From NCBI RefSeq assembly GCF_001307195.1, contig NZ_CP012808.1, positions 1,860,001 to 1,924,000 on the forward strand: DNA of 64,000 nucleotides. Direction: 5' to 3'. Both the position numbers and the translations under genes were made by a program. The notes under the pieces were generated by a model. The model did not search any database, had not been told where the DNA came from, and was given only the letters and a program-made list of their open reading frames with translations. Position 1 is the first letter of the stretch, and every line of letters begins with the position of its first letter. Below, in pieces: positions 1 through 10,083 of the stretch. The stretch comes from Acinetobacter equi (GTDB taxonomy: Bacteria; Pseudomonadota; Gammaproteobacteria; Pseudomonadales; Moraxellaceae).

Positions 1-373
1 AGTTTAGATTTGCAATGGTTTCAGCCATATGGCGAGGTTCATCTGGATCTAATGCATTTGGACGACCATGTGCAACATCACAGAAAGGACAACGGCGTGT
101 ACAGATATCACCCATAATCATGAAGGTTGCTGTACCACCACCAAAGCATTCTGGGAGGTTAGGACAAGCTGCTTCTTCACAAACAGTATGAAGTTTTTGT
201 GCACGTAGGGTTGTTTTAATACGTTGCACTTCTTCCGGTGCAGACATTTTCACGCGAATCCAATCTGGCTTGCGTGGTGTTTCAACCGTAGGAACAACTT
301 TTACAGGAATACGAGCGACTTTTTCTGCGCCACGAAGTTTAACGCCCTGTTCAGGTTTACGGTTTTCTGACAT
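1..373 (-). CDS. lipA: Lipoyl synthase, N-terminal part (runs off the left edge)
   Basis: This is the first ~124 residues of a radical-SAM lipoyl synthase, which inserts two sulfurs into protein-bound octanoyl groups. The visible part has the auxiliary-cluster cysteines in [12 protein letters not shown] and then the radical-[11 protein letters not shown] motif, both in the order expected for LipA. The ATG is at 373. The gene is divergent from sthA with about 210 bp between them, which must hold both promoters. The C-terminal two thirds lie outside the window. The family call is firm; nothing looks unusual. Confidence 0.95.
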   Translation of the reverse strand, partial: MSENRKPEQGVKLRGAEKVARIPVKVVPTVETPRKPDWIRVKMSAPEEVQRIKTTLRAQKLHTVCEEAACPNLPECFGGGTATFMIMGDICTRRCPFCDVAHGRPNALDPDEPRHMAETIANLN

Positions 374-584
374 ATTTAACTTTTCCACTGTTTTGACGGG
401 GGAGTACATAGATATATTCTAATAGATATTATAACTGAGAACGCGAAAAATTGGGAAAATAAGAGTATTCATATAAAAAATGTGGATATCACCTAATATA
501 TACTAGGTAAATACAGCAAATTAGTATGATTTGAGTCATAATATAACTAAGGCAGATGATTGAAATAAAATTGAGGAGCGTTGA

Positions 585-2000
585 ATGCCACGTAAAAAAG
601 AGGTCGTTGGTGGAGCGTTCGTAAAATACGATGCGGTAGTTCTTGGTTCTGGTCCTGCGGGTGAAGGTGCAGCAATGAAACTTGCCAAATCAGGTAAGCG
701 AGTTGCAATTGTTGATATGCGAGAGCAGTTGGGTGGTAACTGTACACATGTAGGTACAATTCCAAGTAAAGCTTTACGTCAAACTGTTTCAAGTATTATT
801 CGCTATCAACGTGATCCAATGTTCCAGAAAGTGGGAGAATGGAAGCACTTTACAATGAAACAAGTGTTGCGTAATGCGCACAAAGTGATTCAGCAACAAG
901 TCGATACGCATTCACGATTCTATGATCGTAATAAGATTGATATCTATCATGGTCGTGCATACATTCAAGACAAAAATACAGTTCTCGTTTTTAGTCCAGA
1001 TGGAATTAAAGAAACTTTAATCTTTAAGCAACTTGTTATTGCAACAGGTTCACGTCCTTATCGTCCTGAAATTTTAGATTTTAATCATCCACGCGTATTT
1101 GATTCAGATAAAATTTTAGATCTAGATTTCACAATCCGTAAAATTATTATTTACGGTGCAGGTGTAATTGGATGTGAATATGCATCTATCTTTATTGGTC
1201 TAGATCATAAAGTTGATTTAATTAATACTCAGCCTAAATTACTGAGCTATTTAGATGATGAAATTTCTGATGCATTGTCTTATCACTTACGTGAACAGGG
1301 TGTATTAATTCGCCATAATGAACAAATTGATCATTTAGAGACTTTTGATGATCATGTTGTTCTACATTTGCAAAGTGGTAAGAAAATTAAAGCAGATGCG
1401 ATTCTTTGGTGTAATGGCCGTTCAGGCAACACAGATGGTCTAGGTCTTGAAAATGTAGGCTTAAAACCAAATAGTCGTGGGCAATTGGCTGTAAATGATC
1501 AATATCAAACAGAAATAGACAATATCTATGCTGCTGGTGATGTAATTGGTTGGCCATCGCTTGCTTCTGCTGCATATGACCAAGGCCGTTGTGCAGGTGC
1601 AAATATGAGTGGTGAAGTAGATGTTGCACCAGTAACAGATATTCCTACTGGTATTTATACCATTCCAGAAATTTCTTCAATTGGTAAAACTGAACAGCAA
1701 TTAACGGAAGAAAAAATTCCGTATGAAGTTGGTCAGTCATCTTTCCGTTATTTAGCGCGTGCGCAAATTACGGGTGATACAGTGGGTGAATTAAAAATTT
1801 TATTCCATCGTGAAACCTTAGAAATTTTAGGCGTTCATTGTTTTGGTAATAATGCTTCAGAAATTATCCATATTGGTCAGGCTGTTATGAATAGCCCGAA
1901 CAATACAATTAAGTATTTTGTTGAAACAACATTTAACTATCCAACGATGGCGGAAGCTTATCGTGTAGCGACTTTAAATGGCATGAACCGTTTATTCTAA
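585..2000 (+). CDS. sthA: Soluble (Si-specific) NAD(P) transhydrogenase
   Basis: This 471-aa flavoprotein transfers hydride between NADPH and NAD+ in the cytoplasm. The FAD-binding GSGPAG is at residues 21-26, and a second Rossmann glycine motif (GAGVIG) lies in the NAD domain near residue 200. The disulfide position reads CTHVGTIP: the second redox cysteine of lipoamide dehydrogenase is replaced by Thr, which is the hallmark of SthA within this superfamily. A GAGGAG ribosome site at 572-577 fixes the start. The gene is followed at once by a strong terminator, so it is probably monocistronic. Confidence 0.95.
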   Translation: MPRKKEVVGGAFVKYDAVVLGSGPAGEGAAMKLAKSGKRVAIVDMREQLGGNCTHVGTIPSKALRQTVSSIIRYQRDPMFQKVGEWKHFTMKQVLRNAHKVIQQQVDTHSRFYDRNKIDIYHGRAYIQDKNTVLVFSPDGIKETLIFKQLVIATGSRPYRPEILDFNHPRVFDSDKILDLDFTIRKIIIYGAGVIGCEYASIFIGLDHKVDLINTQPKLLSYLDDEISDALSYHLREQGVLIRHNEQIDHLETFDDHVVLHLQSGKKIKADAILWCNGRSGNTDGLGLENVGLKPNSRGQLAVNDQYQTEIDNIYAAGDVIGWPSLASAAYDQGRCAGANMSGEVDVAPVTDIPTGIYTIPEISSIGKTEQQLTEEKIPYEVGQSSFRYLARAQITGDTVGELKILFHRETLEILGVHCFGNNASEIIHIGQAVMNSPNNTIKYFVETTFNYPTMAEAYRVATLNGMNRLF

Positions 2001-2016
2001 GTTTAAATATATATTG

Positions 2017-2045
2017 AAAAAGCCCGTAATAGTACGGGCTTTTTT
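2017..2045 (+). terminator. Rho-independent terminator of sthA
   Basis: An 8-bp perfect stem (AGCCCGTA / TACGGGCT) with a 4-nt loop is followed by a T run. It begins 17 bp after the sthA stop codon. Confidence 0.9.
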
Positions 2046-2142
2046 ATGATCAAAATAATTGTTAATTCGCTGATTGTATTTATGTTAGATACACTATAGT
2101 ATGTATAAAAAATAACTAAACAAAAGATAAAAGGGTTCTAAA

Positions 2143-2448
2143 ATGTTTTTATACAATAGTCATGGATTTCATGTTGCTAATTTTTTAAATCAATCTTTAT
2201 ATACACCTGTAGGCGAGTGCTTAGGAAGTTATGTTTCACAGCTCAATATATTTGTTGATCTTAATGGAAATTATTTAGGTGAAGTTGTTGAAGATCATTA
2301 TTTAATTAGCAAAATGGATTCGCCTTATTTAAATATGAAAATTGGCGTGACAGATCACAAAGTATCTATCAACGCATATGCAGCTCCAATTTTAGCAAAT
2401 AAACTCCCAAGTTTAGGCTTTGACAGAGATGTAGTTTTTTCTTCTTAA
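2143..2448 (+). CDS. Small beta-flower-like protein
   Basis: This 101-aa protein has no signal peptide or membrane segment. It contains short repeats of the type 'YNSHGFHVANF...', 'YTPVGECLGSYV', 'FVDLNGNYLGEVV'. Each has an aromatic residue, a small turn with Gly, and a hydrophobic strand. That pattern resembles the 4-fold beta-flower family of small bacterial proteins, which have no assigned function. The gene is followed by its own terminator and preceded by the sthA terminator, so it is a single transcription unit. The family call is by pattern only; the role is unknown. Confidence 0.6.
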   Translation: MFLYNSHGFHVANFLNQSLYTPVGECLGSYVSQLNIFVDLNGNYLGEVVEDHYLISKMDSPYLNMKIGVTDHKVSINAYAAPILANKLPSLGFDRDVVFSS

Positions 2449-2472
2449 TATTATAAGAATAGAGCATAAATG

Positions 2473-2501
2473 AGTCCTGTATATTTATATACAGGACTTT
2501 T
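2473..2501 (+). terminator. Terminator of the small beta-flower-like gene
   Basis: Two 11-nt arms (AGTCCTGTATA / TATACAGGACT) flank a 4-nt loop. TTTT follows. It starts 24 bp after the stop codon. Confidence 0.85.
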
Positions 2502-2521
2502 AAATTGGATCATGGAAATGA

Positions 2522-2892
2522 TTAAAATGGTATTCCACCGGCCAAACTAATTCTTTTTAATAGGCATTTTTGTTTGGAAGGAAATGGATGACGAGAATGT
2601 AGTGTAATTTTATTACCCCAAAATACAATATCTACTTTTTCCCGTTTATATTTATATTGAAATTTTAGTTGATGTTTAAAAATTAAAATAAGATATTCAG
2701 CAAGTATTTATTTAAGTTGTAAATAGTTTATTCTGATTGAGCTTTCTTTGTATCTAATCTGGTTGACATTGCACCTAAAGCTTCATTTTGAAAGGAATCA
2801 TCTGAATTTCATGTGCATTCTGAAATTGTTTAAGTTGATGCCAAAGATTAGCATTATGAATCGCTTGAGAAAGTTGAATGAGATTCATCATT
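2522..2892 (-). pseudogene. Decayed gene remnant, family unknown
   Basis: No intact ORF is present, but the minus strand holds coding-like fragments in different frames. From about 2892 it reads MNLIQLSQAIHNANLWHQLK and continues to a stop near 2782. A second frame reads EALGAMSTRLDTKKAQSE. A third runs from about 2708 to 2522 and includes VDIVFWGNKITLHSRHPF and ends in SLAGGIPF followed by TAA. The succession suggests one gene broken by frameshifts and a stop. I do not recognise the protein. The rest of the 2449-3134 gap shows nothing else. Confidence 0.35.
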
Positions 2893-3134
2893 ATTTTGAT
2901 TGAATTATTGTTTCGAAATTAATTTATGAAAAGATAAATATCATTATGAAGTTGTTAAATTAAAAACGCTTATTTAAATATGATATTTTTATGACAAAAA
3001 GAATAGTTTAGTGTGCACAGAAAGCTTGATTAAAATATTCAAACAAGTCAGGCGTTTGAAACCATAGAAAAGTGGAAAAGACTAAAAGTATAAAAATACT
3101 TAGATATAAACATACTTTAAATAATGATATTGAA

Positions 3135-4346
3135 TTAGTCATGAACCACTGCCTTTTCATTGACAAAGAAGTGAACAAGAACACCTAATAGGCTAAGAGC
3201 AATGGAAATCATCCAAACTGCATCATAATTACCTGTTATATCATGGTTGAGACCACCAAGCCATCCACCTAGGAATGAACCGATTTGGTGTGTAAAGAAA
3301 ACAATACCACTGAGCATTGTGAGATATTTAACCCCGAACATATTGGCGACAATGCCATTTGTTAATGGTACGGTAGATAACCAAAGTAATCCCATTACAA
3401 TGCCAAAAGCATAAACACTGAAAGTGGTCAGTGGAAATAATAAAAAGGCAATAATAGCGATACCACGTAAGCCATATAAGCCCATGAGTAAATGAGGCTT
3501 GGAGTATTTTCCACCTAACCATCCTGCACCATATGTGCCAATAATATTAAATAAACCAACGAGTGCTAAAAAGATTGTACCTGTCGTTGCATTAAAGCCA
3601 TGATCAATTAAATAGCCTGGTAAATGTATACCGATAAATACAACTTGGAAACCACAAACAAAAAAGCCCAATGATAAAAACCAAAAAGGTTTATGCTTTT
3701 TGGCAATCATTAAAATTTGTCTAAACGTGAGATTTTGTTTTTGCTGTGTGGATGCTTGAGATTCAACATACATAGGTGCTTTAAGTGTCCAGGCGAGTGG
3801 AACGAGTAAAGCAATTAAAATAGCACTGACAATAAGTGCACCTTTCCAACCTACATTTTGTAAAAGTAGAAGAGTAGTTGGCAGCATAATAAACTGACCA
3901 AATGATCCTGCTGCACTCGCAATTCCCATTGCCATGCTTCGTTTGGATGGGTGAGCAGCACGACCAACAGCAGATAGTAATACGGGAAATGATGTGGCAG
4001 ATAAGGCAAGACCTAAAATTAAACCTGCACTTAAATTAAGAAGTAATCCTGTGGAGCTCATTGCCATTAGTATTAAACCTAAGCAATATAAAACTCCACC
4101 TGTTGCAACGACAATTTTACTGCCATATTTATCAGCAAATGCACCTGTAATTGGCTGAACAGTACCCCAAATTAAATTTTGCATTGCAATGGCTAGGCTA
4201 AAAACATTATGTCCCCAGCCAAATTCGTGACTCATAGGTACTAAATAAAGACCAAATGCATGACGAACACCTAAAGAAAGTGCCAATATCACTGCACTTC
4301 CAATAAGCATATAAATAAGCGGTTTAGAGAATTTTTCTTCGGACAT
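3135..4346 (-). CDS. Major facilitator superfamily transporter
   Basis: This 403-aa protein has about 12 hydrophobic segments and the typical MFS loop between helices 2 and 3 (GAFADKYGSKIVV). The N terminus (LGVRHAFGLYLVPMSHEFGW) resembles the monocarboxylate/oxalate-type porters. It should act in the inner membrane; the substrate cannot be read from sequence. It stands alone, with the same-strand OmpW-like gene ending its own unit upstream. No regulator is adjacent. Confidence 0.85.
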   Translation of the reverse strand: MSEEKFSKPLIYMLIGSAVILALSLGVRHAFGLYLVPMSHEFGWGHNVFSLAIAMQNLIWGTVQPITGAFADKYGSKIVVATGGVLYCLGLILMAMSSTGLLLNLSAGLILGLALSATSFPVLLSAVGRAAHPSKRSMAMGIASAAGSFGQFIMLPTTLLLLQNVGWKGALIVSAILIALLVPLAWTLKAPMYVESQASTQQKQNLTFRQILMIAKKHKPFWFLSLGFFVCGFQVVFIGIHLPGYLIDHGFNATTGTIFLALVGLFNIIGTYGAGWLGGKYSKPHLLMGLYGLRGIAIIAFLLFPLTTFSVYAFGIVMGLLWLSTVPLTNGIVANMFGVKYLTMLSGIVFFTHQIGSFLGGWLGGLNHDITGNYDAVWMISIALSLLGVLVHFFVNEKAVVHD

Positions 4347-4441
4347 TATTCATTTAGCCATGGTCAATGGAGCTATATAGTAAGCGAAGCGTATGATTTT
4401 TATCATTCATTTAAATTTTTTTATCAATAAAAATTAGTTAT

Positions 4442-4472
4442 AAAAAGGCAAATTCTATTGAATTTGCCTTTT
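4442..4472 (-). terminator. Terminator of the OmpW-like pair
   Basis: The inverted repeat AAAAGGCAAATTC / GAATTTGCCTTTT with a 4-nt loop lies just downstream of the 4488 stop codon. On the minus strand it ends in a T run. Confidence 0.85.
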
Positions 4473-4487
4473 GACTTTATTAAAAGA

Positions 4488-5630
4488 TTAGAAACGATAA
4501 CCTACGCCAACATAAGTCATAAATGGGTCCATTTTAATTTTGGTTTTGGCTGTTCCTAGTACTTTAAAGGTTTTTTCATCGCGAATAGTAATTTCAGCTG
4601 TATTATTAAATTTTGCATAAGATACAGATGCAACAGCAAACCAATTCTGATCAAAATCATATGTTGCACCTAGTGTTAGCATAGGAGCAAGTTTACTATT
4701 GGTATCCATACTTACTCTTGGATCTGCTGATGATGTTGCACCTTCTAATGCAGCACCTGCTTTTTGATCCATTAAATTTTTTACAACATGACCAACTTTA
4801 ATAAAATCTTTCTCGACACCTTTATCTAGTTTTACACCACTAAAGTGTGAGAGCATAATGCCAGCACCAACATAGGGTCTAAATTTATTAACACCTGCTT
4901 TACCAAACTGATATTGCATTTCAATTGCAGGTAACCAAGCTCGCATATTGGCAGCTGTTTGGTGTTTTTCTAAATTAGAAACAGGTATACGACCATTTAA
5001 AGGCATACTACGTACAGCATTTATGTCACTGTTTACAAAAAATGCATTTCTAGGATTTTTTGATTTTCCCTGAAGTAAGGAAAAGCCTTCTATTGGCATG
5101 TTTATTTGCCCAACACCTTCAAGTTTTACTTGAGATGGCGAGTTAAGTCGTAAGGCAACCGAAATATTTTCTGTTAAATGATAATTTAACATTACGCCTA
5201 AAGCATCAAAATCTTTTGCCTTAAAACCAGAATTAGGATTCGTCCAATTTTCTAAACTATTGATTTGTGTAATGCCACTAATATCAGATGTTAGGACATT
5301 ATTCGGAAAAGTATAAAAAGCATTAGGTTGCTTTGTTTCATCTATTAATTTTTTATAACGCTGACGTGCTACGTCTCCTTCTTTTGTTTTGGCAATATAA
5401 TTTGGAATCGTATTGGTTTTAATATTATTATTTTTATAATTAGTTCCTGTTGCAGCTGTAGACATTTGGACAGGATTTGGTTTGCCATGAGGACTTCCAT
5501 GTAACCAACCTGCTGAGATAGAAAAGCGTTTAAAGTTGTCATCTTCTACTGAAAAATAATTTGAATCTGCATAACTTAAAGTAGGTAGTCCTAACATTAA
5601 ACTAGTGATGGGTACGATCAATTTTTTCAT
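4488..5630 (-). CDS. Enlarged OmpW-family outer-membrane protein (copy 1)
   Basis: This 380-aa protein has a signal peptide (MKKLIVPITSLMLGLPTLSYA) and ends GYRF, with the terminal Phe used by the BAM complex to recognise barrels. The C-terminal half carries OmpW-like strand features such as AWLPAIEMQYQFG, KFRPYVGAGI and TLGATYDFDQNWFAVASVSY. Usual OmpW proteins are near 210 aa. The extra ~150 residues sit between the first strand and the barrel core, probably as long extracellular loops. It lies 66 bp from a close paralogue on the same strand and shares the terminator downstream. Confidence 0.85.
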   Translation of the reverse strand: MKKLIVPITSLMLGLPTLSYADSNYFSVEDDNFKRFSISAGWLHGSPHGKPNPVQMSTAATGTNYKNNNIKTNTIPNYIAKTKEGDVARQRYKKLIDETKQPNAFYTFPNNVLTSDISGITQINSLENWTNPNSGFKAKDFDALGVMLNYHLTENISVALRLNSPSQVKLEGVGQINMPIEGFSLLQGKSKNPRNAFFVNSDINAVRSMPLNGRIPVSNLEKHQTAANMRAWLPAIEMQYQFGKAGVNKFRPYVGAGIMLSHFSGVKLDKGVEKDFIKVGHVVKNLMDQKAGAALEGATSSADPRVSMDTNSKLAPMLTLGATYDFDQNWFAVASVSYAKFNNTAEITIRDEKTFKVLGTAKTKIKMDPFMTYVGVGYRF

Positions 5631-5696
5631 TGAGAATTGCTCCGAATTCTTATTTTAATTTAGGTGAATTTCTTCAAATGGTTATAGTCTTTATTT

Positions 5697-6827
5697 TTAG
5701 AAACGATAACCAATACCCATGTAAGTGATTAAAGGATCAATATTAATTTTGGTGGTAGATTTTTGTAATTCTTTGCCTGTTTTTCTATCTGTAAGAGTAA
5801 TGATGGATTTATTACTCATTTTTGAATAAGAAACAGAAGCAACAGCGTACCACTTATCATTAAAATCATAAGTTGCACCAAGTGTAATTACAGGTGCGAA
5901 TGCATCAGTCGCTTTGACTTTTACAACAGGATCTGCAGATGATTTTTGCTTTTCCATAGCTGCACCTGCACGATTATTCAATGTGTTGCTAATATTGTGC
6001 CCAGCAGCAATAAGGTCTCTTTCAATCCCTTTGTTAAGTTTGACATGTGTAAAATGTGCATAAACGATACCAACACCAATATAAGGTCTAAATTTATTCA
6101 CACCAGATTTTCCAAATTGATATTGAATTTCAGTAGCGGGTAACCATGCTCGTGCAGTAGCTGCAATTTTACTTTGTTGTAAGTTGGTAATAGGTATAGT
6201 GGTATCTATAGGAAGAGGTCCAGCGCTATTAATTTCTTCATTTGCAATAGATCTGCTTGTTCTCCCTTCTGGTAGAGCTAGACCTTTAATTGGAGCATTA
6301 ATTTGTCCTATCCCCGCAATATCTACTTTTGGTGGGATACCCCCTTTGAATTGAATAGACCAATTATCTGTAATATGGTAATTCATGAGTAAGCCAACAG
6401 TATTAACACTTTGAGCTTTTAATCCTGTATTGGGATTAGACCATGCCTCTAAACTATCAATTTGCGTATAACCACTTACAGTTTGTGGAATGATATTATC
6501 AGCGAATGCACCTTGACGTTTCCCTTGAGAAATTAGTGCTTCGAAACCTTTTCTAGCAGTTTCACCTTCAGGGGTTTTTGCAATACTATTTCTTACAGTA
6601 TCAATTTTGATGGGACCTATTTCATATTTACCCTTCTTAACAGCTGTATTTACTTGAACTGGATTGGCTTTGCCTGTTGGATTTGAATAAAGCCATCCAG
6701 CAGAAACAGAAAAGCGTTTAAATCCATCACCTTCGCTAAATAAATCATTAAAGAATGATGATTCTGCGTGGCAAATAATAGGGAAACAAAAAAAAGCGAC
6801 AGATAAGTATAATGGTGATTTTTTCAT
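5697..6827 (-). CDS. Enlarged OmpW-family outer-membrane protein (copy 2)
   Basis: This 376-aa protein has a signal peptide and the terminal motif GYRF. It aligns along its whole length with copy 1: the shared blocks include SAGWL near residue 43, KFRPYIGVGI, HFTHVKLNKGIERD and TLGATYDFNDKWYAVASVSY. It is upstream of copy 1, with 66 bp between, and no terminator separates them, so they may be one operon. The pair reads as a local duplication. A channel for small hydrophobic molecules is the family's usual role; the large loops make the substrate uncertain. Confidence 0.85.
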   Translation of the reverse strand: MKKSPLYLSVAFFCFPIICHAESSFFNDLFSEGDGFKRFSVSAGWLYSNPTGKANPVQVNTAVKKGKYEIGPIKIDTVRNSIAKTPEGETARKGFEALISQGKRQGAFADNIIPQTVSGYTQIDSLEAWSNPNTGLKAQSVNTVGLLMNYHITDNWSIQFKGGIPPKVDIAGIGQINAPIKGLALPEGRTSRSIANEEINSAGPLPIDTTIPITNLQQSKIAATARAWLPATEIQYQFGKSGVNKFRPYIGVGIVYAHFTHVKLNKGIERDLIAAGHNISNTLNNRAGAAMEKQKSSADPVVKVKATDAFAPVITLGATYDFNDKWYAVASVSYSKMSNKSIITLTDRKTGKELQKSTTKINIDPLITYMGIGYRF

Positions 6828-7461
6828 TTTACGACTCCATGTCGTGTACAGTTTTTATTTTATTACCGATTTTTATTGCAAATCATGCAGGGATCATTAT
6901 GGAAATAAAAAAAAGCACATTCGTTATTGTTATTTTATGGAATAGTGTTTTTACGTAAGGCTTTTATAGAAATGTAATGTTAAAAGTTTTATCTGTTTTT
7001 ATTCTGTAATTTCTATAAGAATTTCGAATCAAATGTTTAAGAAATGAAATTTTATTTTTTTGTAACTGTCTAACAATAAAGAAGAAATTTTAAAATTTTA
7101 AATGCTAAGCAAGAGATTTTTTAGTGTTAAGGAATATTTATCAAGAAAAGAATACCATTTCAAAATTTTAGAATCTGAGCTGTAGTATTTCAGTACGGGG
7201 TAGAGTTGTATAAAAAATATGATAATTTTTAAATTATTATGACTGTTAAAATTTGTATTGGACCTACAAAATTTTGTTGTATTGCATGCAGTGATAATTT
7301 CAATATTATTTTTATTTTCACTTCTTGAGTGAGGTATCATATGCAAATGCAATTTGCACTCCTATTTTAAGCCAATTGCTATGTAATTCGGCTTATTTCG
7401 TAAATTTAGTTTAATCATCTTATATGTTCATGGTGACATATAAATATATTTAGGTGCCAGC
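6828..7461. other. Divergent intergenic region, no gene seen
   Basis: This AT-rich 634-bp gap separates the minus-strand OmpW-like pair from the plus-strand OsmC-YcaO gene and should hold both promoters. An 84-codon minus ORF at 7098-7352 has no ribosome site and is poor in protein-like pattern, so I do not call it. Confidence 0.6.
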
Positions 7462-9657
7462 ATGGAAATTAAGGTTAATTATCTTGACAATCTTCGACTT
7501 GAAGCAAAGTTCGATGATTTTACGGTAATCGCTGACCAACCTATCCGTTATAAAGGCGATGGCTCTGCACCAGGACCATTTGATTATTTTCTTGCATCAT
7601 CAGCAATGTGTGCTGCATATTTTGTTAAGGTCTATTGTTTAGCTCGCGATATTCCTACAGATAACATTCGTTTATCACAAAATAATATTGTAGATCCTGA
7701 AGATCGTTATAAACAAATTTTTAAAATTCAAGTTGAACTCCCAGCTGATATTTCAGAAAAAGATCGCCAAGGTATTTTGCGTTCTATCGACCGTTGTACT
7801 GTTAAAAAAGTAGTACAAACGGGTCCAGAATTTGTGATTGAAGAAGTTGAAAGCATTGATGCAGATTCACAAGCACTGTTAATGCCGAATTTAGCTTCTG
7901 AAAATTTAACGCATATTGCTGGAAAAGATTTACCGTTAGAGCAAACAATTGCCAATATGTCTAAATTACTTTCAGATTTGGGCATGAAAATTGAAATTGC
8001 ATCATGGCGTAATATTGTTCCAAATGTTTGGTCATTACATATTCGTGATGCTCATTCACCAATGTGTTTTACCAATGGTAAAGGTGCAACAAAAGAAAGT
8101 GCATTAGCATCTGCATTAGGCGAATTTATTGAACGTTTAAACTGTAACTTTTTCTATAATGATCAATTTTGGGGTGAGGAAATTGCGAATGCAGACTTTG
8201 TTCACTATCCAGAAGAGAAATGGTTCCAGCCAGGTCCAAATGGTGAATTACCACCTGAAATTTTAGATGAATATTGTTTAGAAATTTATAATCCAGATGA
8301 TGAGTTATTAGGTACACATCTATATGATACCAACTCAGGAAATACGGCACGTGGCATTTGTTCATTGCCATATGTACGTCAATCTGATGGTGAAACAGTG
8401 TATTTCCCAACAAACCTCATTGAAAACTTGTATTTAAGTAATGGGATGAGTGCAGGAAATACATTAGCTGAAGCACAAGTACAATGTTTATCTGAAATTT
8501 TTGAACGTGCAGTAAAACGTGAAATTATTGAAGGTGAAATTGCTTTACCAGATGTTCCTGAAGAGATTCTTGCGAAATATCCAGGTATTGTTGAAGGCAT
8601 TAAAGGTTTAGAAGAGCAAGGATTCCCTATTCTTGTTAAAGATGCATCTCTTGGTGGTCAATTCCCAGTGATGTGTGTGACGCTCATGAATCCTCGTACT
8701 GGTGGAGTATTTGCTTCTTTTGGTGCACATCCCAATATGCAAGTTGCAATTGAGCGAAGCTTAACGGAGCTGATGCAAGGTCGAAGCTTTGAAGGTTTAA
8801 ATGATCTTCCAAAACCAACCTTTAGTACCAATGCTGTAACAGAACCGAATAATTTTGTTGAGCACTTTATTGATTCAAGTGGTGTGGTGTCTTGGCGCTT
8901 CTTTAGTGCTAAATCTGATTATGATTTTGTTGAATGGGATTTCACTCATAAAGGTGAAAATGCCAACGAAAAAGATGCTGAAAAGCTCTTTTCAATTCTG
9001 GCAGATATGGATAAAGAAGTTTATATGGCGGTGTATCAGCATTTAGGTGCAACAGCATGCCGTATTTTGGTTCCAGACTATTCTGAAGTTTATGAAATAG
9101 AAGATCTTGTTTGGGACAATACAAATAAAGCGTTATTGTTCCGTGAAGATATCTTGAACTTACATCGCTTAGATGATGAACAGCTTGAAGCATTAGTTGA
9201 ACGTTTGGAGGAAAGTGAGCTTGATGATTACACTGATATTCAAACACTCATTGGTATAGATTTTGATGACAATACTGTATGGGGACAACTGACCATTCTA
9301 GAGCTTAAGCTACTTGTTTATATCGTATTAAAGCAGTTTGAAGAAGCTAAAGATCTAGTAGAAGCATTCTTGCAATACAATACAAATACCGTTGAACGTG
9401 GATTATTCTATCAATGTATGAATGTCGTACTTGCCGTGATATTAGACGATGAAATGGAATTAGACGATTATGTCGGAAATTTCCGCCGTATGTTTGGTGA
9501 TGAGCGTCTAGATGCTGTACTGGGTTCTATTGAAGGCAATGTTCGTTTTTACGGTCTGACTCCAACAAGTTTGAAGCTTGAAGGCTTAGATCGTCATCAG
9601 CGTTTACTAGATAGTTATCATAAATTGCATGCTGCAAGAGCAAAATCTGTGAGTTAA
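7462..9657 (+). CDS. OsmC domain / YcaO domain fusion protein
   Basis: This 731-aa protein joins an N-terminal OsmC-like domain (about residues 1-140; GDGSAPGPFDYFLASSAMCA) to a YcaO ATP-binding domain (about 190-570). The YcaO core shows ALASALGEFIERLNCNFF, matching the ATP/Mg-binding helix, and YLSNGMSAGNTLAEA. A helical C-terminal region (about 590-731) corresponds to the TPR-like tail of E. coli YcaO, where the stand-alone protein has been linked to ribosomal protein S12 methylthiolation by RimO. YcaO enzymes activate backbone amides with ATP. What the OsmC part (usually peroxide-reducing) adds is not known. There is no neighbouring peptide precursor, so this is not a RiPP cluster. Confidence 0.9.
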   Translation: MEIKVNYLDNLRLEAKFDDFTVIADQPIRYKGDGSAPGPFDYFLASSAMCAAYFVKVYCLARDIPTDNIRLSQNNIVDPEDRYKQIFKIQVELPADISEKDRQGILRSIDRCTVKKVVQTGPEFVIEEVESIDADSQALLMPNLASENLTHIAGKDLPLEQTIANMSKLLSDLGMKIEIASWRNIVPNVWSLHIRDAHSPMCFTNGKGATKESALASALGEFIERLNCNFFYNDQFWGEEIANADFVHYPEEKWFQPGPNGELPPEILDEYCLEIYNPDDELLGTHLYDTNSGNTARGICSLPYVRQSDGETVYFPTNLIENLYLSNGMSAGNTLAEAQVQCLSEIFERAVKREIIEGEIALPDVPEEILAKYPGIVEGIKGLEEQGFPILVKDASLGGQFPVMCVTLMNPRTGGVFASFGAHPNMQVAIERSLTELMQGRSFEGLNDLPKPTFSTNAVTEPNNFVEHFIDSSGVVSWRFFSAKSDYDFVEWDFTHKGENANEKDAEKLFSILADMDKEVYMAVYQHLGATACRILVPDYSEVYEIEDLVWDNTNKALLFREDILNLHRLDDEQLEALVERLEESELDDYTDIQTLIGIDFDDNTVWGQLTILELKLLVYIVLKQFEEAKDLVEAFLQYNTNTVERGLFYQCMNVVLAVILDDEMELDDYVGNFRRMFGDERLDAVLGSIEGNVRFYGLTPTSLKLEGLDRHQRLLDSYHKLHAARAKSVS

Positions 9658-9680
9658 ATGGATTAATAGGCAACATATAA

Positions 9681-9713
9681 AAGGGTCTTAGGTTAAATCT
9701 AAGGCCTTTTTTA
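9681..9713 (+). terminator. Terminator of the OsmC-YcaO gene
   Basis: CTTAG / CTAAG arms extended by partly paired AAGG / CCTT flank an AT-rich loop and end in six T residues, 24 bp after the stop codon. Confidence 0.75.
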
Positions 9714-10083
9714 TGGCTATATGAATAAAAAAACTAGTATTTAAACCCAATTATATATTCTTTGATCTTGATAAATCTTCATCAGTTTGAGCGAAAGAAA
9801 TCTAATATTTGTTTTTAAAGTCTAAAAAATATGCAGAAAATTGCTCTTATTGTATGCTTTTAAAGCAAAATTCTTACCCATGATTCATGGTTATTTAAAT
9901 TATTATATATGGTATTTATAAAAGAACATTGAAATATTTTTATATCGTAAAAATTAATAAATATAATCGGTATTATTTGTTAATAAATAATTTAATGAAA
10001 ATTTTAGTAAATGTGACTTAAATCACAATTTTTAATAATAATGATATGTATTATTTTTTAATTAATTTGTGACTTTTTTCATA
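9714..10083. other. AT-rich spacer, nothing recognised
   Basis: This stretch of about 370 bp has no ORF with protein-like pattern and no clear repeat. It lies downstream of both the OsmC-YcaO gene and the minus-strand 103-aa gene. Confidence 0.6.

Noticed and set aside
7098..7352. An 84-codon minus frame upstream of the OsmC-YcaO gene
   Set aside because: Asn/Ser/Ile-rich composition typical of random AT-rich DNA and no ribosome site.
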